Below, one piece after another: positions 9,323-16,434 of a DNA stretch of 31,194 nucleotides (within the stretch, counting starts at the first letter, position 1; each line of letters begins with the position of its first letter). This stretch comes from Proteobacteria bacterium ST_bin11. GTDB taxonomy: Bacteria > Pseudomonadota > Gammaproteobacteria > Methylococcales > Methylomonadaceae. A model generated the notes under the pieces. The model saw only the letters and a list, made by a program, of their open reading frames with translations. It made no database searches and was not told where the DNA came from. The stretch is taken from NCBI GenBank assembly GCA_002083615.1, contig MSXO01000036.1:1-31194 (forward strand), in the 5' to 3' direction. The translations under genes were made by a program, and so were the position numbers.

Positions 9323-9656
9323 CTTGCTTAGGAGAAGGGAAAATCGATTAACTAGCGCTGTGGGATAGTACCGTAAAGGATTTAGATAAGGCAAAACCGT
9401 TTTTCGACGCGATCGCTTAGCAGGGCCTAACGAAACATTGGAAAAGTGCGTAAAGATTCTGTCTGGCTTGTTTATTCGAGATTGATTGCTAGCCGGTAAT
9501 TTCGGAGCACTACTCTGTTAGCCTCGGATATTGGCTTTTGTGTGATATTCTCTAGTTACCATCAATCTCTAACTACCTAAAGAACTACCGTTTGGCGAAC
9601 AAGTAAAACCGTCTATCGATTGAATCAGTCCCTAAAATAAAGGAGTTGGAACGCTT

Positions 9657-10328
9657 ATGTTTTCCTTGATTTCCTCATCGAGCGGCGCATGGCGGCGGGC
9701 AGCTCAGCTTTTTATCACCATTGCCAGCATACTGCTAATAGGCAAGTTGATTACGCTAGTGCCGGTGATGACAGAATTGGAAGTAGCCGGGGTGTTTAAA
9801 GCAGCCGCCGTGGTCTGGTTTCTGGCCAGGCTAGCGGCATTAATCTTATTTTATTTTTTTGCCAGCTACGTAATCGAGGCCATACCCAATAGCGGCGGTG
9901 CATTGTCGTTTGCCAAAGGCGTTGCTGAGCCTCTAACTGCACTGCTGATTGTCATTACAGTGCAAACCTTGTTTTGGGAGTTATTGGCACCGTTTGTCGA
10001 TGGCTTGGGTAAAACGATTTACCATAGCAGCGCGATCATATTGATCGTTAGTGTCAGTATTTGGTTTGTGGTTAGGGCCTATCACCATGCCGCTTACTTG
10101 GTAGATACCTTTGCCAAATCGGCTGAAATGTTATCCAGGTTTGTTCCGCAACAAAAACTAGCTTGTCCACAGTGCGGCGCAGCAATTGCCGCAAACGCGC
10201 AGTTCTGCGCCGCGTGCGGCCATAAAATTCAAACATCCAATACGTGTTCCGCCTGTGGAGAGATTGTCTCGGTTGGTCAGCAATACTGCCACAATTGCGG
10301 CGCGACGCTCGGCGATACAGTGGCTTAG
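9657..10328 (+). CDS. Integral membrane protein with paired C-terminal zinc ribbons
   Basis: This is a 223-residue protein with about four hydrophobic segments (near 16-37, 44-72, 90-112 and 122-142). They are followed by two zinc-ribbon units: C170-x2-C173 with C184-x2-C187, and C197-x2-C200 with C211-x2-C214 (each CxxCG...CxxCG). This is a double zinc ribbon on a membrane anchor, with the ribbons most likely cytoplasmic. The function is unknown; such ribbons often mediate protein or nucleic-acid contacts. AGGAG at 9641-9645 sits 11 bases before the ATG. The gene stands alone: mutY is divergent upstream, and a minus-strand gene converges downstream. Confidence 0.85.
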   Translation: MFSLISSSSGAWRRAAQLFITIASILLIGKLITLVPVMTELEVAGVFKAAAVVWFLARLAALILFYFFASYVIEAIPNSGGALSFAKGVAEPLTALLIVITVQTLFWELLAPFVDGLGKTIYHSSAIILIVSVSIWFVVRAYHHAAYLVDTFAKSAEMLSRFVPQQKLACPQCGAAIAANAQFCAACGHKIQTSNTCSACGEIVSVGQQYCHNCGATLGDTVA

Positions 10329-10332
10329 TCTT

Positions 10333-10378
10333 CCGGTTGAAATCCCGCTTATGTCAATCCGATAGTTTAATCAACCGG
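10333..10378. other. Inverted repeat just after the zinc-ribbon gene
   Basis: CCGGTTGA (10333-10340) and TCAACCGG (10371-10378) are perfectly complementary, with 30 bases between. There is no T-tract, so a terminator role is uncertain. The rest of the 268-bp gap to the next gene shows nothing recognisable. Confidence 0.3.
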
Positions 10379-10596
10379 CAAAGCAGAACATATTTTGTGT
10401 TTGGTTTAGTGATTATGCTGAGGGCTGAATTGATGGGGCCGGGTATCTGGTTGTCAGCAAATTCGCCGGCCACCGACTACGGCGAAGGTTATACCGACCA
10501 GGGAGGTGAAGCTTATATCTCCCCAGCAAGCGCTAACATCAAGGCTTATACCAATTTGCGAAACGGTAGCTGGTGCTAGCCTTTGGCTTAAGCAAG

Positions 10597-10863
10597 TCAC
10601 TCGCTGAATCGCTTGGCAACTCGTTGATAAGCTTCCTTTAACTCCTCGCCGACAATTTTGGCCTTGGCGATATACTCTTCGGAAGTTTCAATCGATTCGT
10701 CGGCAATTTCAGCGGCTTTATTTTTAATTTGCAGCCACTGTTTTTCGGCTTCTTCAAATTCATCCTTAGCATCCATTGAGGCCAGATGCAGCTTTAGTTG
10801 CAGTTCCTCGCGAACCGAATCCAGGTTTACGAGCAAACTTTCGAATTCGTTTTTTATTGTCAT
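10597..10863 (-). CDS. Small acidic coiled-coil protein of unknown function
   Basis: This 88-residue protein is almost entirely helical and highly charged, with heptad-like patterning throughout (for example SVREELQLKLHLASMDAKDE and EEAEKQWLQIKNKAAEIADE). It contains no Cys, no Pro and no membrane segment. I do not recognise the family. The start is supported by AGAGGTGA about 6 bases before the ATG. It is a single gene, convergent with the zinc-ribbon protein and in the same direction as the cold-shock gene upstream, but separated from it by a strong terminator. A DNA- or stress-associated structural role is possible; that is inference only. Confidence 0.8.
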   Translation of the reverse strand: MTIKNEFESLLVNLDSVREELQLKLHLASMDAKDEFEEAEKQWLQIKNKAAEIADESIETSEEYIAKAKIVGEELKEAYQRVAKRFSE

Positions 10864-10997
10864 AACTCACCTCTTTGCTTAATTGATATTGATCACAGCA
10901 TTGTGACCATTTCGGACAATTAAAGTTTAGTTTGACGGGTGATTTGCTAGAAGCTTTTAAGCTATAGCCAATTATTTGGGAATGAATCGGGAATAAT

Positions 10998-11029
10998 TAG
11001 AGCGGAAACCGCGATTGGTTTCCACTCTA
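10998..11029 (-). other. Second stable hairpin downstream of the cold-shock terminator
   Basis: A 13-bp stem (TAGAGCGGAAACC / GGTTTCCACTCTA) surrounds a 6-base loop. One position is a G-U pair if transcribed on the minus strand but a C-A mismatch on plus, so the structure favours minus-strand RNA. It lies seven bases beyond the T-tract of the csp terminator. It lacks its own T-run. Confidence 0.5.
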
Positions 11030-11035
11030 TCTAAC

Positions 11036-11071
11036 AAAAAAGCCTTAGGCGAGCAACAGGTCGCTAAGGCT
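11036..11071 (-). terminator. Rho-independent terminator of the cold-shock gene
   Basis: Read on the minus strand, AGCCTTAGCG and CGCCTAAGGCT form the stem around a CTGTTG-containing loop, with one bulge. The stem is followed by at least six T. It begins 8 bases after the csp stop codon. Confidence 0.9.
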
Positions 11072-11078
11072 AAAATAT

Positions 11079-11294
11079 TTAGATGATGGTTACTTCTTCG
11101 GCTTGTGGGCCTTTAGGACCACGGCCCAATTTGAACTGTACATGCTGACCTTCATCCAGTGTTCTGTAGCTGTTGTTTGGGTTCAGAATGTTTTTGAAAT
11201 GTACGAAAACGTCAGGGCCTTGTTTTTGTTCGATAAAGCCGAAGCCTTTGTCAGAGTTAAACCATTTTACGACGCCGGTTGTCATTGTAGACAT
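11079..11294 (-). CDS. Cold-shock domain protein (CspA family)
   Basis: This 71-residue single-domain OB-fold protein binds single-stranded RNA and DNA and acts as an RNA chaperone. RNP1 is KGFGFI (16-21) and RNP2 is VFVHF (29-33), preceded by the usual GVVKWFNSDKG. The start ATG at 11294 has AGGA about 7 bases upstream; an alternative ATG is three codons later. The gene has its own promoter about 150 bases upstream and a terminator directly downstream, so it is monocistronic. The long leader resembles that of cold-induced csp genes, but several paralogues in any genome are not cold-inducible, so the exact paralogue cannot be named. Confidence 0.97.
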   Translation of the reverse strand: MSTMTTGVVKWFNSDKGFGFIEQKQGPDVFVHFKNILNPNNSYRTLDEGQHVQFKLGRGPKGPQAEEVTII

Positions 11295-11320
11295 AATAAG
11301 TCCTATAAAAATTTAGATAA

Positions 11321-11341
11321 AGCCTTAGCTAAAGTAAGGCT
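11321..11341 (-). promoter_or_regulatory. Leader hairpin of the cold-shock mRNA
   Basis: In the leader, AGCCTTA and TAAGGCT (minus-strand reading) can form a 7-bp stem around a 7-base loop, ending about 27 bases before the start codon. Its right arm, GCTAAGGCT, is also perfectly complementary over 9 bases to AGCCTTAGC in the terminator of the same mRNA. Confidence 0.5.
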
Positions 11342-11452
11342 GGTAACGCTGGTAAATGTGGAAATTACTTAATGAAAAACAAGGACGAAGGACTACTGAA
11401 GAGACATCGAGCTGGTAAACAAAGGGTAAATCGTATTTTCTAGCTGGCTGTC

Positions 11453-11480
11453 ATTCTAGGCTGATTCGACTGATTGTCAA
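11453..11480 (-). promoter_or_regulatory. Sigma-70 promoter of the cold-shock gene
   Basis: On the minus strand a perfect -35 TTGACA is followed after 16 bases by TAGAAT. The expected start near 11446 gives a leader of about 150 nucleotides, close to the long 5' leaders known for cspA-type mRNAs. Confidence 0.75.
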
Positions 11481-11582
11481 TTTAAATCGTAAAATCGGTT
11501 ATTTAGCTCTTCCGGGTATATCTTCACTATGCAATATTCGCAGGACCAATCATGCTCAGCGTAAATCCCTAACTTCTTTCCA

Positions 11583-13709
11583 ATGGGTGCCTCATTTAAA
11601 CGACGCCGCAGGCGCACGTGTTTGCATGATGTCGGCGCGGCCATTCTGTTTTTTGGTACGTTAACGCAGCAAACTGAATTGCGGCAAGCTGCGAAAATTG
11701 CCCTCAGTGAACTCGCGCTGCGAGGCTACAGCATTCCTAGTGAAGATGATCCGGTGCGGGTGTTTCCGGCATTAACTAACGGGGCGTTCAGCGGCAGTCA
11801 TGCCGGCGGCTGGCGACCGGGTAGTATCTATCTGCGGCAACAACCGCAAGGCGAGCTGAACGAAACGGTTTATCTGCGTCACGAACTATTTCATGAAGCC
11901 AGTCATCGCACTTGTGCCGGCAAGATATCATCCTGGGCTGAAGAAGCTGGAGCGATGTATTTTAGCGGCGAGCTGGCGGGGATTGTGCCAGGAGATTGGC
12001 CCAGTGCGTATGAGCTACAAAATATTAAGAACCGCGTCAGGCAGGGATCCGAGCTAAACGGCAGCGACCGAGCGGTTTTGGCGCGCTTGGTGGTTAACGG
12101 CGGGTGGCCCAGTGAAGCCTGCGCCGTGTCGACACAATTAAATGACATGTTGGGAGGGGCGTTCGAGGATGCCACTGATAGTTCATATCGCTTGGTAAGC
12201 TTGCTGTCCGGGCGGGTATTAGCAAGCGCTGGGGATCAAGTCAGTCGCTTACCCCCAGGTTCATTATTGAAAATTCCTTATGCTGCGGCATTGGAACATG
12301 TCAATCCGGATTTATTGGCTGCAGAACTGGTGGCCAGCGATACCGAAAAGTTACTGCAGCGTCGAGAGCAATTTCAAGACGAGCATTATCGCTTGCTGCT
12401 GTCGCCGATAGCTGAGCAAAAACTTCCCTCCAACTTCGAGCTATCCAATCCACAAAACTGGCGAGCTTATTTGGGCGAACGTAACGCTGATGGGGAGTTT
12501 GCGCTACAAGCCACTTTGCCCGAATTGGCTTTAGCAATGCGCGCGGCCTTGTTGTCCAGACCCGATTATTTCCGGGGCCTGAGCCAAAACGGCCTGTTGC
12601 CCAACTCAACTTTAGCGGGGCAAAGCGAAGCAGATATAAAACTGTTGCGCCAACTCCAGGTTCTGGCAAAAACCGGCACTGTGTCTACCGTTGATGGCCG
12701 CCCCCTGGTGGGGCATTTAATGCTAGCCTGGCCAGCAGCTCATCCAGTGTTTATGGCGATATTTCGGCAACGAGGCGTTAGTGGCGCAGGGGTGTTGAGC
12801 AAAGCCGCCGCCTTGTTAAGAACTTGGCAGCGCGACTATCCGAGCCGTTATGCTAAAGTCAGGGTTAGTTTGTTAACCTCCACTAAAACGGGGAGTTGGG
12901 ATGTGGAGCCTGACTGCCCGCTAGTGGCTAACCAATACCGGCGTTTTACGGTTTGCGGGCAATTTAGAATCATTTCCACGGCACGCGGGAGCCGAACCGA
13001 GCGAATTGTGAGAGGCGTTCTCCAGCAATCAGGCGAGCAAGGGCCGACGGTGTTGGAAACGGATGTCGATAGCTATGTTGATGGCGTTTTGGCCGCTGAG
13101 GCCCAAAATTTGGTTGGCAGTGCGCGCGAAGCAATGCGGGCAGTTATCGCATGGAATGGCAGTCACGGCAGTCATAGACACAACGAGTCGAGCTCGCTGT
13201 GCGATACGACGCATTGTATGGTCTTTCTCGGCGAACCGCCTGGCGATAAACCACGCCGCAGCGGTCATGTCGAGATCGAATTAATGCAGCTTTTGGATAA
13301 GCTGGCGGTCGAATCTGGATTGAATTGGCTGCCGTTTGCTAACGGCGGTGATCAACAATGGCAGAGGCAGCTGTCAGTCGATGAGTTACGCCGAGCGTTT
13401 GCGGAAAATCAAATTCTCGACATTCGTCGCGAACGGCGCAAGGACGGGGAATTGTTGATCAGACTACTTTATCCAAGCAGCGAAGAACTGCTAAGTTGCG
13501 AGATTTTTCGTAACACATTAAAGCTACCTTCTTGCCCCGATTCTGTAAAAGCTATCGATAATCAGACTTGGCAATTTGTAGGCGTCGGCGCCGGTCACGG
13601 CTTGGGCTTGTCCATTGCTAGGGCAGTGGTTTTAGCCGAGAGCGGTCGCAATGCGGCGGAAATTTTGCGCGATGCCTATGGAGGAAAAAAACCTAGGCCA
13701 AGCCATTAA
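11583..13709 (+). CDS. Three-part cell-wall protein: HExxH region, PBP-like region and SpoIID domain
   Basis: The 708 residues hold three recognisable regions. Residues 95-130 contain HELFH (100-104), then a second acidic motif AEEAGAMYFSGE, as in HExxH...E zinc peptidases. Residues about 195-400 show the three penicillin-binding-protein motifs in order: S227-x-x-K230 in PPGSLLKIP, S334-Q-N336, and K363-T-G365, with unusually tight spacing between the last two. Residues about 440-700 are SpoIID-like: YVDGVLAAEA with the likely catalytic E506, CDTTHC (540-545), and GHGLGLS near 671. SpoIID is a lytic transglycosylase in spore formers. The architecture may be related to DUF2300 proteins such as E. 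coli YfaQ, but I cannot confirm this. The start is weak: no ribosome site, a basic R-run, then a short hydrophobic stretch. A stop codon 21 bases upstream limits the alternatives. It is convergent with pgm and stands alone. Confidence 0.75.
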   Translation: MGASFKRRRRRTCLHDVGAAILFFGTLTQQTELRQAAKIALSELALRGYSIPSEDDPVRVFPALTNGAFSGSHAGGWRPGSIYLRQQPQGELNETVYLRHELFHEASHRTCAGKISSWAEEAGAMYFSGELAGIVPGDWPSAYELQNIKNRVRQGSELNGSDRAVLARLVVNGGWPSEACAVSTQLNDMLGGAFEDATDSSYRLVSLLSGRVLASAGDQVSRLPPGSLLKIPYAAALEHVNPDLLAAELVASDTEKLLQRREQFQDEHYRLLLSPIAEQKLPSNFELSNPQNWRAYLGERNADGEFALQATLPELALAMRAALLSRPDYFRGLSQNGLLPNSTLAGQSEADIKLLRQLQVLAKTGTVSTVDGRPLVGHLMLAWPAAHPVFMAIFRQRGVSGAGVLSKAAALLRTWQRDYPSRYAKVRVSLLTSTKTGSWDVEPDCPLVANQYRRFTVCGQFRIISTARGSRTERIVRGVLQQSGEQGPTVLETDVDSYVDGVLAAEAQNLVGSAREAMRAVIAWNGSHGSHRHNESSSLCDTTHCMVFLGEPPGDKPRRSGHVEIELMQLLDKLAVESGLNWLPFANGGDQQWQRQLSVDELRRAFAENQILDIRRERRKDGELLIRLLYPSSEELLSCEIFRNTLKLPSCPDSVKAIDNQTWQFVGVGAGHGLGLSIARAVVLAESGRNAAEILRDAYGGKKPRPSH

Positions 13710-13742
13710 GCCCGACCTAGCGCCTCCTTCCCTCCGCATGAA

Positions 13743-15377
13743 TCAAGTGATAACGTCAGGCTGGGTTCTGCCGGTACGTTTTTTGACTTCGCACAACTGC
13801 TCGGCGATGGTTATCAATTCCGCCAACGCCACTTGCGCGTCTTGATCGAGCTTGCTGACATCACGCTCGTAGCGTTCCAGATAAATCCGTAAGGTCGCGC
13901 CGACTGTGCCGGTGCCGGACAGGCGGAACACAATGCGCGAGCCGTTTACAAAGCCGATGCGGATGCCTTGATTGCTGCTGACGCTACCGTCGACCGGATC
14001 GGTGTAACTGAATTCGTCAGCAAATTTAACTTCGTAATCGCCCCAGCTTTTACCGGGCAGGCTGCTTAACTGGCTACGCAGATGTTCGACAATGCCATTA
14101 GCAATGTCGGAATCAACCGCTTCATAATCGTGACGGCAGTAAATGTCGCGACCGTATTTTCGCCAGTGTTCGTGAACGATATCTTCCACCGATTCGCGTT
14201 TACGCGCGATCAGATTCAACCAAAACAGCACTGCCCACAGGCCGTCTTTTTCACGGACATGATTGGAGCCGGAGCCGAAGCTTTCTTCGCCGCAAATGGT
14301 GATTTTGTCGGCGTCCAGCAAGTTGCCGAAAAATTTCCAGCCGGTTGGTGTCTCGTAGCAGGGCAGGCTTAGTTTGTCGGCAACCCGATCGACCGCCTGG
14401 CTGGTCGGCATGGAGCGGGCCACGCCGCTGATGCCTTTAGCGTAAGCCGGAATCAGCTTGGCGTTGGCGGCCATAATCGCTAAGCTATCGCTGGGAGTGA
14501 CGAATATGTTCGCGCCCATGACCATGTTGCGGTCGCCATCGCCGTCCGAAGCGGCCCCGAAAGTGGGAGCGTCTGCACCGAACATGATTTCACAGAGCTC
14601 GTGGGCATGTGCCATGTTGGGGTCGGGATGGCCGCCGCCGAAGTCTTCTAGCGGTACCGCATTAAACACTGAGCCTGGTGCCGCGCCCAAGGTATCTTCC
14701 AGAATATGCTTGGCGTACGGGCCAGTGATGGCGTGCATTGCATCGAAGCGTAGGGTAATGAATCCGTTATGAATGCTTTGTTTGAGTAGATCGAAATCGA
14801 AGATTTTGGCCATTAACTCGGCGTAGTCGGCTACCGAATCGATAATCCGAATTTTCACACCACCTTTTTCGACCTCACCTATAACGTCTAAGTCTACATC
14901 GCCAAAACGGGCTTTTTTGTAGCCGGTGATGGTTTTGGTATTCTCGTAAAGCTTGTCCGTGAACTTTTCCGGAGCCGGGCCGCCGTTGCTGACATTATAT
15001 TTAATGCCAAAATCTTCGTCCGGACCGCCAGGATTGTGACTAGCTGATAGAACAATACCTCCGAACGCATTGTATTTCCTGATAATATTCGATGCGGCAG
15101 GAGTGGACAACAACCCTCCTTGGCCTATAATGAGCTCACCGAAACCGTTGGCAGCCGCCATTTTTATAATAATCTGGATGGCTTTACGGTTAAAGTAGCG
15201 GCCATCGCCGCCAATCACCAAGGCTTTACCCTGAAAATCCTCCAGGCTGTCGAAGATGGATTGGACGAAATTCTCCAGATATTTGGGTTGTTGAAAGACT
15301 TTGACTTTTTTGCGCAAGCCCGATGTGCCGGGTTTTTGATCATCGTAGGGAGTCGTTTTGGTGATTGTTGTTGTCAT
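13743..15377 (-). CDS. pgm: Phosphoglucomutase (alpha-D-glucose phosphate-specific)
   Basis: This enzyme interconverts glucose 1-phosphate and glucose 6-phosphate, linking glycolysis to UDP-glucose, glycogen and envelope sugar synthesis. The 544-residue protein is of the phosphohexomutase superfamily, in the branch close to eukaryotic PGM1. The N-terminal GTSGLRKKV, the phosphoserine loop SASHNPGGPDEDFGIKYN (phosphoserine S113), the metal loop DGDGDRN (D278, D280, D282), the sugar-binding GEESFGSG and the C-terminal FRLSGTGT phosphate loop are all present. The start has AAAGGG a few bases upstream. It is divergent from the L,D-transpeptidase gene with 73 bp between, and convergent with the SpoIID protein gene 33 bp away. 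Confidence 0.97.
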   Translation of the reverse strand: MTTTITKTTPYDDQKPGTSGLRKKVKVFQQPKYLENFVQSIFDSLEDFQGKALVIGGDGRYFNRKAIQIIIKMAAANGFGELIIGQGGLLSTPAASNIIRKYNAFGGIVLSASHNPGGPDEDFGIKYNVSNGGPAPEKFTDKLYENTKTITGYKKARFGDVDLDVIGEVEKGGVKIRIIDSVADYAELMAKIFDFDLLKQSIHNGFITLRFDAMHAITGPYAKHILEDTLGAAPGSVFNAVPLEDFGGGHPDPNMAHAHELCEIMFGADAPTFGAASDGDGDRNMVMGANIFVTPSDSLAIMAANAKLIPAYAKGISGVARSMPTSQAVDRVADKLSLPCYETPTGWKFFGNLLDADKITICGEESFGSGSNHVREKDGLWAVLFWLNLIARKRESVEDIVHEHWRKYGRDIYCRHDYEAVDSDIANGIVEHLRSQLSSLPGKSWGDYEVKFADEFSYTDPVDGSVSSNQGIRIGFVNGSRIVFRLSGTGTVGATLRIYLERYERDVSKLDQDAQVALAELITIAEQLCEVKKRTGRTQPDVIT

Positions 15378-15382
15378 ATGCT

Positions 15383-15413
15383 ACCCTTTAGTAATACCTC
15401 GTTTCGAAAGGGT
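15383..15413 (-). promoter_or_regulatory. pgm: Inverted repeat covering the pgm ribosome site
   Basis: ACCCTTT (15383-15389) and AAAGGGT (15407-15413) are perfect complements. In the pgm mRNA the arm nearer the start codon is the Shine-Dalgarno sequence itself, so a 7-bp hairpin with a 17-base loop could mask it. Confidence 0.35.
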
Positions 15414-15450
15414 TAAATTACACCAAAACTTTGATTATTTACAGATTGCC

Positions 15451-16005
15451 ATGATAAAGAAAAAATTATTAGGTGTTTTGATTGCGATGGGCTGTAGCCT
15501 ATCGACATGCAGTTTCGCTGCCGAGAATGTTTGGTTACTGGTAGATACGCAGACGCAAAGCATGGAAGTCAGGAAAGGCGACAAGACAGTTGCCGTACTA
15601 GAAAATATCGCCATTGGCCGTAACGGCGCGGGGGAAAAAAATCATCGCGGCGATGACATTACGCCGCTCGGCAACTATCGAATCGGTTGGATCAATGAAA
15701 GAAGCGCTTTCCGCAAATTCTTCGGTTTGACCTATCCCAATGTAGACAATGCCGATAATGCCTTAAAAAAAGGCAAAATCGATCTCGATACTTACGAAGC
15801 TATTGCCAGAGCGCATTCTGCCGGACAAATTCCGCCGCAAAATACCGATCTCGGTGGGCAAATCGGTATTCATGGCTTGGGCAGCGGTAGTCTGTCCATC
15901 CACAGATCCATGAATTGGACACACGGATGTATCGCGTTGACTAACGATCAAATCGACCAGTTAAGTCAATGGGTAGAAAAAGGAACACTCGTAACAGTGA
16001 AATAA
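15451..16005 (+). CDS. L,D-transpeptidase (YkuD domain), exported
   Basis: This 184-residue protein starts at the ATG giving MIKKKLLGVLIAMG, followed by a signal peptide ending near SFA-AEN. An upstream in-frame extension overlaps the pgm start region and has no signal peptide, so it is rejected. The YkuD catalytic block is clear: H141 in GIHGLGSG and the nucleophile C160 in WTHGCIALTN. YkuD enzymes either make 3-3 crosslinks, attach lipoproteins to meso-diaminopimelate in peptidoglycan, or, in the DpaA/YafK branch, cut such links; the exact branch cannot be told by eye. It sits 84 bp upstream of a small Lpp-like lipoprotein gene on the same strand, which suggests a shared role at the wall. 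No convincing ribosome site is visible. Confidence 0.88.
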   Translation: MIKKKLLGVLIAMGCSLSTCSFAAENVWLLVDTQTQSMEVRKGDKTVAVLENIAIGRNGAGEKNHRGDDITPLGNYRIGWINERSAFRKFFGLTYPNVDNADNALKKGKIDLDTYEAIARAHSAGQIPPQNTDLGGQIGIHGLGSGSLSIHRSMNWTHGCIALTNDQIDQLSQWVEKGTLVTVK

Positions 16006-16008
16006 TGT

Positions 16009-16017
16009 TGGTATAAT
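16009..16017 (+). promoter_or_regulatory. Extended -10 promoter of the Lpp-like gene
   Basis: TGGTATAAT is a perfect extended -10 element directly after the L,D-transpeptidase stop codon. The -35 region is poor. The expected leader is about 65 nucleotides. It suggests that the small lipoprotein is transcribed strongly on its own. Confidence 0.55.
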
Positions 16018-16089
16018 CCAAAAAAATGTTGGACAATTACCACCGTTTTTCATTTATTATTTTTTGAAACCACAATCAAGGGGAAAACC

Positions 16090-16368
16090 ATGATGAGAGC
16101 TATGACATTATCAGCAGTTGTTGCAATTGCAGCTTTGGCAACCGGTTGCGCAAGCACTTCAGACCTGGAAGCTTTGGACGCAAGAGTAGGTACTTTGGAG
16201 GGCAAAGTTTCTACTGCATCTGCTGACGCTGCTTCTGCAAAAGCCGCTGCTGCTGAAGCTGCTGCAAAAGCTGCCGCTGCTGAAGCTGCTGCTAACCGTG
16301 CTGCTCAATATGCGCAAGATACAAACAGCAAATTGGACCGTATGTTCAAAAAATCACAACATAAATAA
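16090..16368 (+). CDS. Small alanine-rich Lpp/OprI-like outer-membrane lipoprotein
   Basis: The 92-residue precursor has a lipoprotein signal peptide with the lipobox LATGC (lipidated C20). The mature part of about 73 residues is a heptad-patterned helix (DLEALDARVGTLEGKV), then an Ala/Lys/Glu run with internal repeats of AAAAEAA. It ends in MFKKSQHK, so the last residue is lysine. E. coli Lpp also ends in lysine, the residue joined to peptidoglycan by L,D-transpeptidases. OprI-type proteins are alternatives. An AGGGGAAA ribosome site lies about 4 bases from the first ATG; a second ATG follows at once. It has its own extended -10 promoter and a strong terminator, and lies between two L,D-transpeptidase genes. 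High expression is inferred from these signals. Confidence 0.88.
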   Translation: MMRAMTLSAVVAIAALATGCASTSDLEALDARVGTLEGKVSTASADAASAKAAAAEAAAKAAAAEAAANRAAQYAQDTNSKLDRMFKKSQHK

Positions 16369-16391
16369 GCTTTATTGCTGTTGTTGATTTT

Positions 16392-16427
16392 AAAAAGCCC
16401 GTGAGCCGCAAGGCCACGGGCTTTTTT
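16392..16427. terminator. Strong bidirectional terminator after the Lpp-like gene
   Basis: AAAAAGCCCGTG pairs with CACGGGCTTTTT, and an inner GCC-GCAA-GGC tetraloop stem extends it. The T-run on plus is six long and the A-run on the left gives five T on minus. It serves the lipoprotein gene and the convergent L,D-transpeptidase. Confidence 0.95.
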
Positions 16428-16434
16428 AATGTCT

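Noticed and set aside
9323..9394. TTG start that would lengthen MutY by 24 residues
   Set aside because: The extension has no ribosome site and goes beyond the N-terminus of known MutY proteins; the internal ATG aligns well.
10244..10579. Plus-strand frame of 111 codons overlapping the end of the zinc-ribbon gene
   Set aside because: Its first third is an out-of-frame copy of the zinc-ribbon coding sequence and the rest has no recognisable protein features.
15358..15450. N-terminal extension of the first L,D-transpeptidase
   Set aside because: It overlaps the pgm start codon region, and starting at 15451 gives a proper signal peptide.
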